Of a stretch of DNA of 64,000 nt, positions 40,667 through 51,092 are shown piece after piece (within the stretch, counting starts at the first letter, position 1; the number at the start of each line of letters is the position of its first letter). Under the pieces are notes generated by a model that ran no database searches, was not told the DNA's origin, and saw nothing but the letters and a program-made list of their open reading frames with translations. Both the position numbers and the translations under genes were made by a program. The stretch is from Pleomorphomonas diazotrophica (lineage in GTDB: Bacteria > Pseudomonadota > Alphaproteobacteria > Rhizobiales > Pleomorphomonadaceae). The stretch is from positions 372,001-436,000 of the forward strand of contig NZ_PJNW01000002.1 in the NCBI RefSeq assembly GCF_002844595.1. The letters run 5' to 3'.

Positions 40667-41635
40667 ATGGTCACCATTCTCGACACCGTGAAGACCGCGC
40701 CGAAGGCGCGCCATCCCGAGAAGGCCAATCGTCCGGACAATCCGATCCAGCGCAAGCCGGAATGGATCCGCGTCAAGGCGCCGGGCTCGCCGGTCTACAA
40801 GGAAACCCAGGGCATCGTGAAGGAGAACGGCCTCTTCACGGTGTGCGAGGAGGCGGGGTGCCCCAACATCGGCGAGTGCTGGTCGAAGAAGCACGCGACC
40901 ATGATGATCATGGGCGATACCTGCACGCGCGCCTGCGCCTTCTGTAACGTCAAGACCGGTCTGCCGGCGCCGCTCGATCCCAACGAGCCGGAAAACGTGG
41001 CGCTGGCCGTCGAGAAGCTGGGCCTCCACCACGTGGTCATCACCTCGGTGGATCGCGATGACCTCAAGGACGGTGGCGCCGAGCATTTCGCTCAGGTGAT
41101 CCGCGCCATCCGGGCTCGCTCGCCGTCCACCACAATCGAGGTGCTGACGCCCGATTTCCTCAGGAAGGACGGCGCGCTGGAGGTGGTGGTTGCGGCCAAG
41201 CCCGACGTGTTCAACCACAATCTCGAGACGGTGCCGTCGAACTACCTCACCGTCCGGCCGGGCGCCCGCTATTTTCACTCCATCCGGCTGCTGCAGCGGG
41301 TGAAGGAGCTCGACCCGACCATCTTCACAAAGTCAGGCATCATGGTCGGCCTCGGCGAGGAGCGGAACGAGGTGCTGCAGCTGATGGACGACCTGCGCTC
41401 GGCCGACGTCGACTTCCTGACCATCGGCCAGTACCTGCAGCCGACCTCCAAGCACCACCCCATCATCCGCTTCGTGCCGCCGGATGAGTTCAAGTCCTAT
41501 GAAACCATTGCCTACACCAAGGGTTTCCTCATGGTGTCGTCGAGCCCGCTCACCCGTTCGTCGCATCATGCCGGCGAGGATTTCGAGCAGCTTCGCGCCA
41601 ACCGCGCCAAGAAGCTCGCCGAGGCAAGGGGTTGA
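40667..41635 (+). CDS. lipA: Lipoyl synthase (radical SAM)
   Basis: This 322-residue radical SAM enzyme inserts two sulfur atoms into octanoyl groups on lipoyl domains. It has both cluster motifs: [13 protein letters not shown] (auxiliary cluster) and CTRACAFC (radical SAM cluster). The C-terminal [12 protein letters not shown] supplies the conserved serine ligand region. It follows the unknown operon and repeats and lies about 6.4 kb from the pdh operon it serves. It ends before a strong terminator. Confidence 0.97.
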   Translation: MVTILDTVKTAPKARHPEKANRPDNPIQRKPEWIRVKAPGSPVYKETQGIVKENGLFTVCEEAGCPNIGECWSKKHATMMIMGDTCTRACAFCNVKTGLPAPLDPNEPENVALAVEKLGLHHVVITSVDRDDLKDGGAEHFAQVIRAIRARSPSTTIEVLTPDFLRKDGALEVVVAAKPDVFNHNLETVPSNYLTVRPGARYFHSIRLLQRVKELDPTIFTKSGIMVGLGEERNEVLQLMDDLRSADVDFLTIGQYLQPTSKHHPIIRFVPPDEFKSYETIAYTKGFLMVSSSPLTRSSHHAGEDFEQLRANRAKKLAEARG

Positions 41636-41678
41636 GGCCCCGCAGGATTGCCTTTCGACACGAAGTCTGAAAAGCGTA

Positions 41679-41706
41679 AGGCGGCCCAAACGGCCGCCTC
41701 GTTTTT
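41679..41706 (+). terminator. Rho-independent terminator after lipA
   Basis: AGGCGGCC (41679-41686) pairs perfectly with GGCCGCCT (41692-41699) around the loop CAAAC, followed by CGTTTTT. The loop is identical to that of the pdh terminator. Confidence 0.9.
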
Positions 41707-41733
41707 CGCCGACCAACAGGACCTTGCCGGACA

Positions 41734-42192
41734 ATGCCGACCTTCGAGACCGTGCGCCACGTCAACCACAGCCCGGAGCGGATGTTCGATCTGGTGGCCG
41801 ACGTCGAGAAATACCCGGAGTTCGTGCCGCTTTGCGAGCGCCTGACCGTCCGGCAGCGCCGTGTTGACGAGGCGGGCCGCGAGGTGCTGATCGCCGATCT
41901 CACCGCAGGCTACGGACCGATCCGCGAGACGTTCACCTCGATGGTGACGCTCGACCGGGTGGGGCTCGTCATCAAGGTCGAATACATCGACGGCCCGTTC
42001 CGCTTCCTCGACAATCGCTGGGGTTTCACGCCGCGCGTCGAGCGTGGCGCCGATGTCCATTTCTGGATCTCCTACGAGTTTCGCAGCCGGATGCTCGGTG
42101 CCCTCATGGGATCGATGTTCGACCGGGCGTTCCGCAAGTTCTCCGAGGCCTTCGAGCAGCGCGCCAACGCTCTCTACGGGGTCGGTGCCTGA
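41734..42192 (+). CDS. RatA/Coq10 START-domain protein
   Basis: This 152-residue protein has the SRPBCC/START-like fold of the RatA-Coq10 family (HVNHSPERMFDLVADVEKYP at the N-terminus, FRKFSEAFEQRANALYG at the C-terminus). Coq10 proteins bind ubiquinone or its intermediates; RatA in E. coli was described as a ribosome-association toxin. In alphaproteobacteria it usually sits next to lipA, as here, and the ubiquinone-chaperone role is considered more likely. The coding region begins 28 bp beyond the lipA terminator, so it likely has its own promoter. Confidence 0.87.
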   Translation: MPTFETVRHVNHSPERMFDLVADVEKYPEFVPLCERLTVRQRRVDEAGREVLIADLTAGYGPIRETFTSMVTLDRVGLVIKVEYIDGPFRFLDNRWGFTPRVERGADVHFWISYEFRSRMLGALMGSMFDRAFRKFSEAFEQRANALYGVGA

Positions 42193-42207
42193 TTTCCGGA
42201 GGCTGAC

Positions 42208-42834
42208 ATGAGCCTTGCCGTCAATCTGCCGATCATCCTGTCCGCCGCCTTCATCGCCACCGCCAGTCCGGGACCGGCCACACTCGGCATCGCCTCGATG
42301 TCCATGGGCGCTGGCCGGGGGCGTGGCGTCGCCATGGCGCTGGGTGTCGTGACCAGCTCGCTTACCTGGTCGGCCGCGGCCGCCCTCGGCCTCGGCGCGG
42401 TCATGTTGGCCAATGCCTGGATTCTCGAAACGATCCGCTATGTCGGCGCCGGCTATCTTCTTTATCTCGCCGTCAAGTTGGCGTGGAGGGCGCTTCATCC
42501 CCAGGCATTGACGTTCAGAAGCACGGGCGTCGTGACTTCCGGCGAGGCCTACCGCAAGGGCCTGCTGCTCCACCTCACCAATCCCAAGGCTGTGCTGTTC
42601 TTTGGCGCCCTCTACTCGGTTGGCGTGCCGCCGGATGCTCCGGCGGCAACGCTTCTCGTGGTCATAATTGCCGTTGGCTTGCAGAGCACGCTGATCTTCC
42701 TCGCCTACGCGCTTCTGTTTTCCTCTGCGACCGTGGCCCGCAGCTTCGCCCGTGTCCGCCGCCTGTTCGACGGCCTGCTCGCCGTCGCCTTCGGCTATGC
42801 CAGCTTCAAAATACTGACGGCCCACTTGCGATGA
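42208..42834 (+). CDS. LysE-family amino acid exporter
   Basis: This 208-residue protein has about six predicted membrane helices and the LysE/RhtB hallmark near the N-terminus (ATASPGPATLGIASMSMGAG) and in the middle (HLTNPKAVLFFGALYSVG). Members export amino acids such as lysine, threonine or homoserine. The ATG at 42208 has a GGAGG ribosome-binding site and follows the RatA gene by 15 bp, so the two may be co-transcribed. Its substrate cannot be inferred. Confidence 0.87.
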   Translation: MSLAVNLPIILSAAFIATASPGPATLGIASMSMGAGRGRGVAMALGVVTSSLTWSAAAALGLGAVMLANAWILETIRYVGAGYLLYLAVKLAWRALHPQALTFRSTGVVTSGEAYRKGLLLHLTNPKAVLFFGALYSVGVPPDAPAATLLVVIIAVGLQSTLIFLAYALLFSSATVARSFARVRRLFDGLLAVAFGYASFKILTAHLR

Positions 42835-42919
42835 GACGGGCAGCGGTGCCGCTTTCCCTCTTTCCGACACCCTGAGCGCACCCTACATTGACGCCCATGA
42901 TTGACCATGGAGGGTCGAA

Positions 42920-43165
42920 ATGGCTGGCGTCGGCATCATCGGAACCATCATCATCGGACTTCTGGCCGGCTGGCTGGCCGAGCGCTTTACCCGCTCCGAT
43001 CATGGTCTCCTGACCAATCTCGTTCTCGGTGTCGTCGGTGCCCTGGTGTTTGGCTGGGTCGCCGGCCAACTGGGATTCTTCCCGCGCGGCTGGATCGCCA
43101 ACCTGATCGGCGGCACCATCGGCGCCGTCGTCCTCATAACGCTCTACCGCCAGTTCAGGCGCTGA
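42920..43165 (+). CDS. GlsB/YeaQ/YmgE-family membrane protein, second copy
   Basis: This 81-residue protein has the same three-helix glycine-rich plan as the protein at 34307 (GIIGTIIIGLLAGWLAERF at the start, LIGGTIGAVVLITLY at the end) and is closer to the classical YeaQ form. GGAGGG precedes the ATG. A terminator hairpin overlaps its stop codon. It is likely a small stress-related inner-membrane protein. Confidence 0.85.
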   Translation: MAGVGIIGTIIIGLLAGWLAERFTRSDHGLLTNLVLGVVGALVFGWVAGQLGFFPRGWIANLIGGTIGAVVLITLYRQFRR

Positions 43166-43198
43166 GTGGGGCTCCGGCCACGCCGATAGCCCCACTTT
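43165..43198. terminator. Terminator hairpin between convergent genes
   Basis: AGTGGGGCT (43165-43173) pairs perfectly with AGCCCCACT (43188-43196), followed by TT. It lies between the GlsB-like and aldo/keto reductase genes and probably serves both strands. Confidence 0.75.
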
Positions 43199-43202
43199 GG
43201 CG

Positions 43203-44072
43203 TCATGACTTGCCGATGGCGTCGAGCTCGGTGAGCGTCGCCTCGTCGAGTTCGATCTCCGCCACCGCGAGGTTCTGCTCAAGGTGGGCGGGAGAGGACG
43301 TGCCGGGGATCAACAGGATGTTGGGCGACCGTCTCAGCAGCCAGGCGAGTGCCAATTGCATCGGTGTGACGCCGAGCCGGGTGGCCAGGGTGTTGAGCGT
43401 CTCCGACTGCAGGGGCGAGAAGCCGCCGAGGGGGAAGTAGGGAACGTAGGCGATGCCCTCGGCCGCAAGCTCGTCGATCAGGGTATCATCGTCGCGGCGG
43501 ACCAAGTTGTAGAGGTTCTGGACGCAGACGACATCGACAATGCGCTGCGCTGCCTTGATCTGGGCCGGCGTGACGTGGCTGACGCCGATGTGGCGGATGA
43601 GGCCCTGCCGCTGCAACTCGGCCAGCACCTCGATCTGCGGCTCGACCGGGCCTTCGGCCGGGTGATGCGGGTCGAACATGAAGCGCATGTTGACCACGTC
43701 GAGCACGTCGAGGCCGAGGTTGCGGAGGTTGTCGTGAACGGCCGAGCGCAGCTCATCCGGAGCGTCGGCCTTGAGCCAGGACCCGTCGGAGCCGCGTTTG
43801 CCGCCGACCTTGGTGACGATGGTGAGATCGGCGGGGTAGGGGTGCAGCGCCTCGCGGATGATCTGATTGGTGACGTGAGGGCCATAGAAATCGCTGGTGT
43901 CGATATGGTCCACGCCGGCGCCGATGGCGGCGCGCAGCACGGCGACGGCCTGCGCCCGGTCCTTGGGCGGGCCGAAGACGCCGGGGCCGGCGAGCTGCAT
44001 GGCGCCGTAGCCGAGCCGCTTCACGCTGCGGTCGCCGAGGCGGTAGGTTCCGGATTTCTCAATCGAGGACAT
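43203..44072 (-). CDS. Aldo/keto reductase
   Basis: This 289-residue TIM-barrel NADPH-dependent oxidoreductase has the tetrad region HIDTSDFYGP (aspartate and tyrosine) and TIVTKVGGK (lysine). The position usually occupied by the fourth residue, histidine, reads VVNMRFM, as in several bacterial AKR branches with different substrates. The ATG at 44072 follows AGGAG. It is divergent from the LysR gene with a 95-bp gap, which suggests regulation by that LysR protein. The substrate is unknown. Confidence 0.87.
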   Translation of the reverse strand: MSSIEKSGTYRLGDRSVKRLGYGAMQLAGPGVFGPPKDRAQAVAVLRAAIGAGVDHIDTSDFYGPHVTNQIIREALHPYPADLTIVTKVGGKRGSDGSWLKADAPDELRSAVHDNLRNLGLDVLDVVNMRFMFDPHHPAEGPVEPQIEVLAELQRQGLIRHIGVSHVTPAQIKAAQRIVDVVCVQNLYNLVRRDDDTLIDELAAEGIAYVPYFPLGGFSPLQSETLNTLATRLGVTPMQLALAWLLRRSPNILLIPGTSSPAHLEQNLAVAEIELDEATLTELDAIGKS

Positions 44073-44167
44073 GGTTGTCTCCTGCGCTGATGGGATCCAG
44101 AGATAAACCTTGGTGGCTGTACGGAGAACAGGTTACAATCGGAACAGGCTGTGCGGATCTACGAACA

Positions 44168-45127
44168 ATGAGCATAGACTTCGGCGACATCTCAGCGTTC
44201 CTGGCGGTCGTCAGGGCCGGCGGTTTCCGCGACGCGGCGCGATCGACCGGCGACAGCGCCTCGCGGCTCAGCGAAGCGGTACGCCGGCTTGAAGCGCGGC
44301 TCGGCGTGCGACTCTTTCACAGGACAACGCGCAGCGTCGAACTGACGCCGGTCGGCCGGGAACTCGCCGACCGCCTGCGGCCGGCCCTGGCCGAGGTGGA
44401 TCTGGCGCTCGACGTCGTCAACGGCTATCGCGAGCGGATCGCCGGGCGGCTCAAACTCAACGTGCCCGTCAGCGCGGCGCGGCTGGTGCTGCCGGACATC
44501 CTGCCTCCCTTCCTTGCTGCCTATCCCGATATCCATCTCGAAATCGTCGCCGAGGACACCTTCGTCGACTTGGTCGCGTCGGGGTGCGATGCCGGCATCC
44601 GCTATGACGAGCGACTCGAACAGGACATGATCGCCGTGCCGATTGGCCCGCGGCGGCAACGTTACGCCTTGGCAGCTTCGCCTGCCTATCTCGACAGGCA
44701 CGGACGGCCGGCCCATCCGCGCAACCTTCTTGCTCACAACTGCATCCGCAGCCGCTTTGCCAGCGGTGCCATCGCGCCCTGGGAGTTGGAGAAGGATGGC
44801 GAGGTCTTCAACGTCGACCCGACGGGGCAACTGATCGTCGGGACCGGAGCATCGGAGCTGATAGTTGCCGCAGCGACTGGCGGTGTCGGCATCATGGGGC
44901 TGTTCGAGGATTGGATACGGCCGCACTTTTCGAGCGGTGCGCTAGAGCCGGTTCTGGAGGAGTGGTGGCCGAGTTTCTCCGGCCCCTATCTCTATTATCC
45001 TGGTCGTCGCCTGGTGCCGGCTCCGCTGAGAGCCCTCATCGACTTCGTCAAGGCGCGCGCGGCGGCGCCCGATCAGGCGGTGAGGCTCCAGTCGGCGACG
45101 GCCTCTTCCAGCATGGCGAGCGCCTGA
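44168..45127 (+). CDS. LysR-family transcriptional regulator
   Basis: This 319-residue regulator has an N-terminal helix-turn-helix ([20 protein letters not shown], then [20 protein letters not shown]) and a C-terminal effector domain (about residues 95-300). ATG at 44168 ([12 protein letters not shown]) is favoured over upstream in-frame starts because it aligns with the family. It is divergent from the aldo/keto reductase, its likely target. Its 3' end overlaps the convergent pncC/cinA gene by 55 bp. Confidence 0.87.
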   Translation: MSIDFGDISAFLAVVRAGGFRDAARSTGDSASRLSEAVRRLEARLGVRLFHRTTRSVELTPVGRELADRLRPALAEVDLALDVVNGYRERIAGRLKLNVPVSAARLVLPDILPPFLAAYPDIHLEIVAEDTFVDLVASGCDAGIRYDERLEQDMIAVPIGPRRQRYALAASPAYLDRHGRPAHPRNLLAHNCIRSRFASGAIAPWELEKDGEVFNVDPTGQLIVGTGASELIVAAATGGVGIMGLFEDWIRPHFSSGALEPVLEEWWPSFSGPYLYYPGRRLVPAPLRALIDFVKARAAAPDQAVRLQSATASSSMASA

Positions 45128-45585
45128 ACCACCGCCGCATAGCGCACGCCGGCACGGTCGAGGCTGCCGAAGCGTCGCTCGGCGTGGACGGTGGCGCGGC
45201 CCTTGCCGGCGCAGGCAAAATGCACGAGGCCAACCGGCTTGTCGGCGGTGCCGCCGCCCGGTCCGGCAATGCCGGTGATGGATACCGCCACAAGGGCGCG
45301 CGAGTGGGCGAGGGCGCCTTCGGCCATGGCGCGGGCGGTGGCTTCCGAAACGGCGCCGTGGGCGATCAGAGTGGCTTCTGACACGCCGAGCATTTCGATC
45401 TTGGCCGCGTTGGAATAGGTGACGAAGCCGCGCTCGACGACGTCCGACGAGCCGGCGATTTCGGTCAGCAGGCCGGCGACGAGGCCGCCGGTGCAGCTCT
45501 CGGCGGTGGCGATCGTCACACCCTTGGAACGAGCCTTTTCCAGCAAATGCTGGGCACGAGGATGGAGCGGCGAAAGGTCGGTCAT
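45073..45585 (-). CDS. pncC: CinA C-terminal domain protein (nicotinamide-nucleotide amidase)
   Basis: This 170-residue protein corresponds to the stand-alone CinA C-terminal domain ([20 protein letters not shown], and [19 protein letters not shown]). It probably deamidates NMN to NaMN in pyridine nucleotide recycling. The ATG at 45585 has AGGAGAG upstream, fixing the start well inside a longer open frame. It lies 76 bp downstream of ispDF on the same strand, as in many Rhizobiales, and its 3' end overlaps the convergent LysR gene. Confidence 0.9.
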   Translation of the reverse strand: MTDLSPLHPRAQHLLEKARSKGVTIATAESCTGGLVAGLLTEIAGSSDVVERGFVTYSNAAKIEMLGVSEATLIAHGAVSEATARAMAEGALAHSRALVAVSITGIAGPGGGTADKPVGLVHFACAGKGRATVHAERRFGSLDRAGVRYAAVVQALAMLEEAVADWSLTA

Positions 45586-45661
45586 GACGGTCTCTCCTCT
45601 TCGGCAGGGCATGAAGGACATATAGGTCGGCATCCCGCCAATGTGAGGCGCAATCCCGCTA

Positions 45662-46900
45662 TTACCCCACCAGCGGCAATCGCACGGTGGCTGTGGCGAT
45701 GGCGGCGATGCCCTCGCGGCGGCCGGCGAAGCCGAGTCCTTCGTTGGTGGTCGCCTTGACGCCGACGCGATCGATGGAGATGCCGCAGGTTTCGGCGATC
45801 GCCGCGCGCATGGCTTCGCGGTGCGGCCCCACCTTGGGAGCCTCGGCGATGAGCGTGACGTCGCAATGGGCAAGAAAGCCACCGCGCTCGGTAATGCGGC
45901 GGACGGCGTCCTTCAGGAACAGCATGGAGGCGGCGTCGCGCCAGCGCTCGTCAGATGGCGGAAAGTGCTTGCCGATGTCGCCGTCCCCCAGGGCACCAAG
46001 GATCGCATCGGTGAGCGCATGCAGGGCGACATCGGCATCCGAATGGCCTTTGAGCCGCTGGTTGTGGGGAATGAACACGCCGCAGAGCGTCACCCCGTCG
46101 CCGGGTTCCAGCACATGCACGTCGTAGCCGGTGCCGACGCGAACGTCGGGGCAGGCAAGGAAGGCTTCGGCGGCGATGCGCTGTTCAGCCATGTGGAAGT
46201 CCTCTGCGGTGGTCAGCTTGATATTGTCGGCGCCACCGTCGACCAGCAGCACGCGGTGACCGGCGAGTTCGGCGACGGCGGCATCGTCCGTCACGCCTGA
46301 GATGCCGCGTGCCGCGAGAGCCCGGTGGGCGGCGGCAATCTCTGCGTATCGAAAGCCTTGCGGCGTCGCGGCTCGCCACAGTCCCTCGCGTGGCACTGTC
46401 TCTTCCACGTAACCTTCTGCATCGGCCCGCTTGACGGTATCGATGACCGGCACGCCGCAGAGCACCGCCACCTCGTGGGCGAGGGCGTCGATCACCCTGT
46501 TGATGGCATCGGAGCGGATGAACGGCCGCACTGCGTCGTGGATGAGAACATAATCGGGCGCCTCCGTGTCGAGCACCGCGAGGCCGGCCAGGCAGCTCGC
46601 CTGCCGATCGGCGCCGCCGGGTACGGGCGGCAAGAGACGTGGATCGTCGATGCCGGCGACGGCTGCGTTGTAGAGTTCAAGATCATCGGGGTGAATGACC
46701 GCGAGAATGCGATCGATGCCCTGGTGATCGAGAAAGGCACTGATCGTGCGGGCAATGACCGGTTTGCCGTGGAGCTGCCGGTATTGCTTGGGCGGGCCGC
46801 CGGCGCTGGCCGCACGCGAGCCGCGCCCCGCCGCGACCAGTATCACAGCGACGGTTGGGCGGGCTGAAGGACGGTCACGAGGGGTCACGCTCGAAGGCAT
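45662..46900 (-). CDS. ispDF: Bifunctional IspD/IspF isoprenoid enzyme
   Basis: This 412-residue fusion joins 2-C-methyl-D-erythritol 4-phosphate cytidylyltransferase (about residues 1-235; [20 protein letters not shown] and [10 protein letters not shown]) with 2-C-methyl-D-erythritol 2,4-cyclodiphosphate synthase (about 250-412; [15 protein letters not shown] with the metal-binding Asp-x-His, and [18 protein letters not shown]). It performs two non-consecutive steps of the MEP pathway. The fusion is common in Alphaproteobacteria. It is divergent from dusB with a 167-bp intergenic region. Confidence 0.96.
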   Translation of the reverse strand: MPSSVTPRDRPSARPTVAVILVAAGRGSRAASAGGPPKQYRQLHGKPVIARTISAFLDHQGIDRILAVIHPDDLELYNAAVAGIDDPRLLPPVPGGADRQASCLAGLAVLDTEAPDYVLIHDAVRPFIRSDAINRVIDALAHEVAVLCGVPVIDTVKRADAEGYVEETVPREGLWRAATPQGFRYAEIAAAHRALAARGISGVTDDAAVAELAGHRVLLVDGGADNIKLTTAEDFHMAEQRIAAEAFLACPDVRVGTGYDVHVLEPGDGVTLCGVFIPHNQRLKGHSDADVALHALTDAILGALGDGDIGKHFPPSDERWRDAASMLFLKDAVRRITERGGFLAHCDVTLIAEAPKVGPHREAMRAAIAETCGISIDRVGVKATTNEGLGFAGRREGIAAIATATVRLPLVG

Positions 46901-47067
46901 TGCCGTTCACCGGTCTCCGCTGGCGACCGGATGGCGGTCGCGGCAAAAATGTGCATTCTCGTTACGTTATCCGCCGGATGCACCGCAAGACGCTTGCGTC
47001 ATTTCTTCCAAACAGCTATCAATTGCGTAATTTGTATGCAGCGGCATTTCATGCACAAGGTGTAAGC

Positions 47068-48120
47068 ATGGCGGTTTCCAGGCCGGATCGCGAAGCGGTG
47101 GTGGCGACGGCGAAGGAGCTTTATGTCGGCGGCGTGGTCGTGCCGGCGCCGGTGTTCCTGGCGCCGATGGCCGGCATCACCGATCTGCCGTTTCGCCGCG
47201 TGGCGCGCCGCTATGGTGCCGGTCTGACGGTGTCGGAAATGGTGGCCTCCGAAACGCTGCTGGAAGGGCATCCCGAGGCTACGGCACGGGCCGAGGCCGA
47301 CGGTGAAGGGCTGCATGTCGTGCAGCTCGCCGGTCGCGAGGCCTATTGGATGGGCGAGGGTGCCAGGGCCGCGGAAGCCGGTGGCGCCGACATCATCGAC
47401 ATCAACATGGGATGCCCGGCCAAGAAGGTGGTGTCCGGCTATTCGGGCTCGGCATTGATGCGCGACCTCGACCACGCGTTGACGCTGATCGAAGCGGTGG
47501 TCGGCGCAGTGAAGGTGCCGGTGACGCTGAAGATGCGGCTCGGCTGGGACGAGACCTGCCTCAACGCGCCGGAGCTGGCGCGGCGGGCGGAAGCGGCCGG
47601 CGTCGCCATGGTCACCGTGCATGCCCGTACCCGCAACCAGTTCTACAAGGGCTCGGCCGACTGGTCGAAGGTGAGGGCGGTGCGCGAGGCGGTGTCCATC
47701 CCACTGGTGGTCAACGGCGATATCGTCGACGCCGCTTCGGCGCGCGAGGCGCTCCGCCAGTCGGACGCCGATGCCGTCATGATCGGTCGCGGTGCCTATG
47801 GTCGCCCCTGGCTGCCGGGTCGGATTGCCACGGCGCTCGCCAACGGCGGCGAAGCGGAGGCGCCGGGCATGGACGAGATCCTGGCGTCGCTCAAGGCGCA
47901 ATACCAACACATGCTGTCTTACTACGGCGAGGGTCTCCTCGGCCTCAGGATGGCCCGCAAGCACGTGGGCTGGACCTTCGAGGCGGTGCCGCGCAGCGAC
48001 GCGGCGGCCGCCGATATCCGGCGCCGGGCGCTGACGTCGGAAAACCCGGCCGCCGTGATGGACGCCATCGACGAGTGGTTTGGCGATAGCGAAGCGAGTT
48101 TCGAGAGGGTTGCCGCATGA
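47068..48120 (+). CDS. dusB: tRNA-dihydrouridine synthase DusB (NifR3)
   Basis: This 350-residue FMN enzyme reduces specific uridines in tRNA. It carries [18 protein letters not shown], the catalytic cysteine in [11 protein letters not shown], and the [15 protein letters not shown] and VVNGDIV motifs. The ATG at 47068 follows AAGG and starts the family-like sequence; an open frame continues upstream without homology. In rhizobia this gene, called nifR3, leads the ntrBC operon. Its stop overlaps the ntrB ATG (ATGA). Confidence 0.95.
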   Translation: MAVSRPDREAVVATAKELYVGGVVVPAPVFLAPMAGITDLPFRRVARRYGAGLTVSEMVASETLLEGHPEATARAEADGEGLHVVQLAGREAYWMGEGARAAEAGGADIIDINMGCPAKKVVSGYSGSALMRDLDHALTLIEAVVGAVKVPVTLKMRLGWDETCLNAPELARRAEAAGVAMVTVHARTRNQFYKGSADWSKVRAVREAVSIPLVVNGDIVDAASAREALRQSDADAVMIGRGAYGRPWLPGRIATALANGGEAEAPGMDEILASLKAQYQHMLSYYGEGLLGLRMARKHVGWTFEAVPRSDAAAADIRRRALTSENPAAVMDAIDEWFGDSEASFERVAA

Positions 48121-49241
48121 CGACGTCTTCATCCGCACCGGGCGCGGAGGTTCCGGCGGAGCGGGATCTCGGGGTGTCGATCCTCAATGCCCTGCCGCAT
48201 CCGGTCATCATGCTCGATACTGAGGGCCGGGTCTGTTCGGCCAACGACGCGGCGCAGAATTTCTTCCAGTCGAGCGCCGCCGTGCTCGGCCGGCATTCGC
48301 TCCGGCATTTCGTACCGTTCGGCAGCCCATTGCTGCAACTCGTCGAGCAGGTGCGCGAGCGCGGCTCCTCGGTCAATGAGTATCGGGTCGACGTCGGCAC
48401 GCCGCGCAACGGCGGCGAGCGGGTTGTCGACATCTATGCCGCCCCGGCGTCTGAGCGGCCCGGTTACGTGGTGATCATGCTGCAAGAGCGCACCATGGCC
48501 GACAAGATGGACAAGCAGCTCACCCATCGCGGCGCGGCCCGTTCCGTAACCGGTCTTGCCGCCATGCTGGCGCACGAGATCAAAAATCCGCTCTCGGGCA
48601 TTCGCGGTGCGGCCCAGCTTCTGGAGCAGTCGGCCGACGACGAGGACCGGGGGCTGACGCGGCTGATCACCGATGAGGCCGATCGCATCGTCAAGCTGGT
48701 CGACCGCATGGAGGTGTTCTCCGACGAGCGGCCGATCGAGCGCGAGCCGGTCAACATCCATGCCGTGCTGGAGCATGTGAAACGGCTGGCGCTCTCCGGC
48801 TTCGCCCGCGACATCCGCATCGTCGAGGAGTACGACCCGTCGCTGCCGCCGGTCTATGCCAACCGTGACCAATTGGTGCAGGTGTTCCTCAATCTGGTCA
48901 AGAATGCTGCCGAGGCGTTGACCGACACGCCGGATGCCGAGATCGCCCTGACCACGGCCTTCCGGCCGGGCGTGCGGCTTTCCGTGCCCGGAACGCGCGA
49001 GCGCGTCAGCCTGCCTCTGGAATTCTGCGTGCGCGACAATGGCCCCGGCGTGCCGGAGGAGATCCAGACGCACATGTTCGATCCCTTTGTCACCACCAAG
49101 ACCAACGGCACAGGCCTCGGCCTCGCCCTGGTCGCCAAGATCGTCGGCGACCATGGCGGCGTCATCGAATGCGAGAGCCAGCCGCGTCGCACCACCTTCC
49201 GCCTCCTCCTTCCCGCCTACGTCGACAAGACCGCGGACTGA
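48117..49241 (+). CDS. ntrB: Nitrogen regulation sensor kinase NtrB (GlnL)
   Basis: This 374-residue soluble histidine kinase has a PAS domain (about residues 20-120), a HisKA domain with the phosphorylated histidine in [18 protein letters not shown], and an ATPase domain (about 250-368; [13 protein letters not shown] and [16 protein letters not shown]). It is controlled by PII proteins and phosphorylates NtrC when nitrogen is scarce. The ATG overlaps the dusB stop, and ntrC follows after 14 bp. Confidence 0.95.
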   Translation: MTTSSSAPGAEVPAERDLGVSILNALPHPVIMLDTEGRVCSANDAAQNFFQSSAAVLGRHSLRHFVPFGSPLLQLVEQVRERGSSVNEYRVDVGTPRNGGERVVDIYAAPASERPGYVVIMLQERTMADKMDKQLTHRGAARSVTGLAAMLAHEIKNPLSGIRGAAQLLEQSADDEDRGLTRLITDEADRIVKLVDRMEVFSDERPIEREPVNIHAVLEHVKRLALSGFARDIRIVEEYDPSLPPVYANRDQLVQVFLNLVKNAAEALTDTPDAEIALTTAFRPGVRLSVPGTRERVSLPLEFCVRDNGPGVPEEIQTHMFDPFVTTKTNGTGLGLALVAKIVGDHGGVIECESQPRRTTFRLLLPAYVDKTAD

Positions 49242-49255
49242 AAGGGTCTTCTCAG

Positions 49256-50698
49256 ATGCCTACCGGCAGCATACTCGTCGCCGACGATGACTCCGCAATC
49301 CGCACGGTGCTGAATCAGGCGCTGTCGCGGGCGGGCTATGAAGTGCGTCTCACCTCCAACGCGGCGACCTTGTGGCGCTGGGTCAGCCAGGGCGATGGCG
49401 ATCTGGTCATCACCGACGTGGTGATGCCTGACGAAAACGCGTTCGACCTCTTGCCCCGCATCAAGAAGGCGCGTCCCGATCTGCCGGTGATCGTAATGAG
49501 CGCGCAGAACACCTTCATGACGGCGATCCGCGCGTCGGAGAAGGGCGCCTACGAGTATCTGCCCAAGCCGTTCGACCTCAAGGAGTTGATCTCCATCGTC
49601 GGTCGTGCGCTCGCCGAGCCCAAGGGCAAGCAACGGCTCGAAGCCGGCGAGGACGGCTCGGAGAACATGCCGCTGGTCGGCCGTTCGCCGGCCATGCAGG
49701 AGATCTACCGCGTCCTTGCCCGTCTGATGCAGACCGACCTCACCGTGATGATCACCGGTGAGAGCGGCACCGGCAAGGAACTGGTGGCCCGGGCGCTGCA
49801 CGACTATGGCAAGCGCCGCACTGGCCCCTTCGTGCCGATCAACATGGCAGCCATTCCGCGCGATTTGATCGAAAGCGAGCTGTTCGGCCATGAGAAGGGC
49901 GCCTTTACCGGAGCGCAGGCCCGGTCGGCCGGCCGGTTCGAGCAGGCCGAGGGCGGCACCCTGTTCCTTGATGAGATCGGCGACATGCCGATGGATGCCC
50001 AGACGCGTCTGCTGCGCGTCCTGCAACAGGGCGAATACACCACCGTTGGCGGCCGTACGCCGATCAAGACCGACGTGCGCATCGTTGCCGCCACCAACAA
50101 GGATCTGCGCCTTCTGATCAATCAGGGCCTCTTCCGCGAGGACCTGTTCTTCCGCCTTAACGTAGTGCCGATCCGCCTGCCGCCGCTTCGCGAGCGGATT
50201 GAGGACATTCCCGATCTGGTGCGGCACTTCTTCACCGTCGCCGAGAAGGAAGGCCTGCCGTCCAAGCAGATCGAAGCGGCGGCGGTGGAGCGGCTCAAGC
50301 GGTACCGCTGGCCCGGCAACATCCGCGAGCTGGAAAACCTTGTCCGCCGTCTCGCCGCGCTCTATCCCCAGGACACCATCACGGTGAACCTGATCGAGGC
50401 CGAACTGGCGACGCCGACGGTGACGCTGGTGGAAGAAGAGACGCCGACCGACGAGGATCTGTCGGAGTCGGTGGAGCGCTTTCTCGCCAAGTATTTCGCC
50501 GAGTTCGGCGACAATCTACCGCCGCCCGGCCTTTACCACCGCATCCTCAAAGAGGTGGAGTATCCGCTGATCGGGGCGGCGCTGGCGGCGACACGCGGCA
50601 ACCAGATCAAGGCGGCGGAACTGCTTGGCGTCAATCGCAACACGCTGCGCAAGAAGATCCGTGATCTCGACGTGCAGGTGATCCGCAACTCGCGGTAA
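49256..50698 (+). CDS. ntrC: Nitrogen regulation response regulator NtrC (GlnG)
   Basis: This 480-residue sigma-54 activator has a receiver domain (aspartate in [14 protein letters not shown]), an AAA+ domain with GESGTGKE and an intact GAFTGA loop ([13 protein letters not shown]), and a Fis-type DNA-binding domain ([19 protein letters not shown]). It activates nitrogen-scavenging genes. ATG at 49256 starts [14 protein letters not shown]; longer starts upstream are not homologous. It is followed by a strong terminator, and ntrYX is not next to it. Confidence 0.96.
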   Translation: MPTGSILVADDDSAIRTVLNQALSRAGYEVRLTSNAATLWRWVSQGDGDLVITDVVMPDENAFDLLPRIKKARPDLPVIVMSAQNTFMTAIRASEKGAYEYLPKPFDLKELISIVGRALAEPKGKQRLEAGEDGSENMPLVGRSPAMQEIYRVLARLMQTDLTVMITGESGTGKELVARALHDYGKRRTGPFVPINMAAIPRDLIESELFGHEKGAFTGAQARSAGRFEQAEGGTLFLDEIGDMPMDAQTRLLRVLQQGEYTTVGGRTPIKTDVRIVAATNKDLRLLINQGLFREDLFFRLNVVPIRLPPLRERIEDIPDLVRHFFTVAEKEGLPSKQIEAAAVERLKRYRWPGNIRELENLVRRLAALYPQDTITVNLIEAELATPTVTLVEEETPTDEDLSESVERFLAKYFAEFGDNLPPPGLYHRILKEVEYPLIGAALAATRGNQIKAAELLGVNRNTLRKKIRDLDVQVIRNSR

Positions 50699-50721
50699 GC
50701 CGGGCGCATAGCGATAGAAAA

Positions 50722-50748
50722 GGCGTCGGCTGGGGCCGGCGCCTTTTT
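50722..50748 (+). terminator. Rho-independent terminator of dusB-ntrBC
   Basis: GGCGTCGGC (50722-50730) pairs with GCCGGCGCC (50735-50743), with one G-U pair, around loop TGGG, followed by TTTTT. Confidence 0.9.
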
Positions 50749-50843
50749 GTATTCTTAGGTCTGAAGTTCATCAATATGATTTGTTTTCTTCAAATGAATA
50801 AAAACATCTCCATTTCAGAGTTCTGCTGACAAAATTTGGTCTG

Positions 50844-51008
50844 CTATCTCATTAATCCTACAATATAGCGGACCGTCCGTCTGACGACGCTAGTCCTCTG
50901 GCAGGGTTCAATCACCTCCAGCTCGTAGTCATATTGACTCTGGTCCGGATATGACCTTTTCTTCGGCTTGGGCTGCATGAAAAGATGGATATATTGATCA
51001 GGGGTCAT
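50844..51008 (-). CDS. Small hypothetical protein
   Basis: This 54-residue basic protein (MTPDQYIHLFMQPKPKKRSY at its start) has a good ribosome-binding site (AAGGGAGA) seven bases before the ATG at 51008. It is positively charged, tyrosine-rich and has no membrane helix or recognised domain. It lies in an AT-richer gap divergent from the LysR gene at 51093, where bona fide small genes are plausible. It may be a real but uncharacterised product; no function is offered. Confidence 0.42.
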   Translation of the reverse strand: MTPDQYIHLFMQPKPKKRSYPDQSQYDYELEVIEPCQRTSVVRRTVRYIVGLMR

Positions 51009-51092
51009 GGCATTTCTCCCTTGTTTCACCATCTAGATACGGCGACCGATGAATCGGTTCAATCCTTCAAGATTGCAACTTGGCATGCAGAA

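Noticed and set aside
43203-44072. Aldo/keto reductase as inactive because the tetrad histidine is absent
   Set aside because: Many active bacterial AKR members carry other residues at this position, so loss of activity cannot be concluded.
46901-47067. Sigma-54 promoter before dusB-ntrBC
   Set aside because: No TGGCAC-N5-TTGC element was found in the ispDF-dusB gap.
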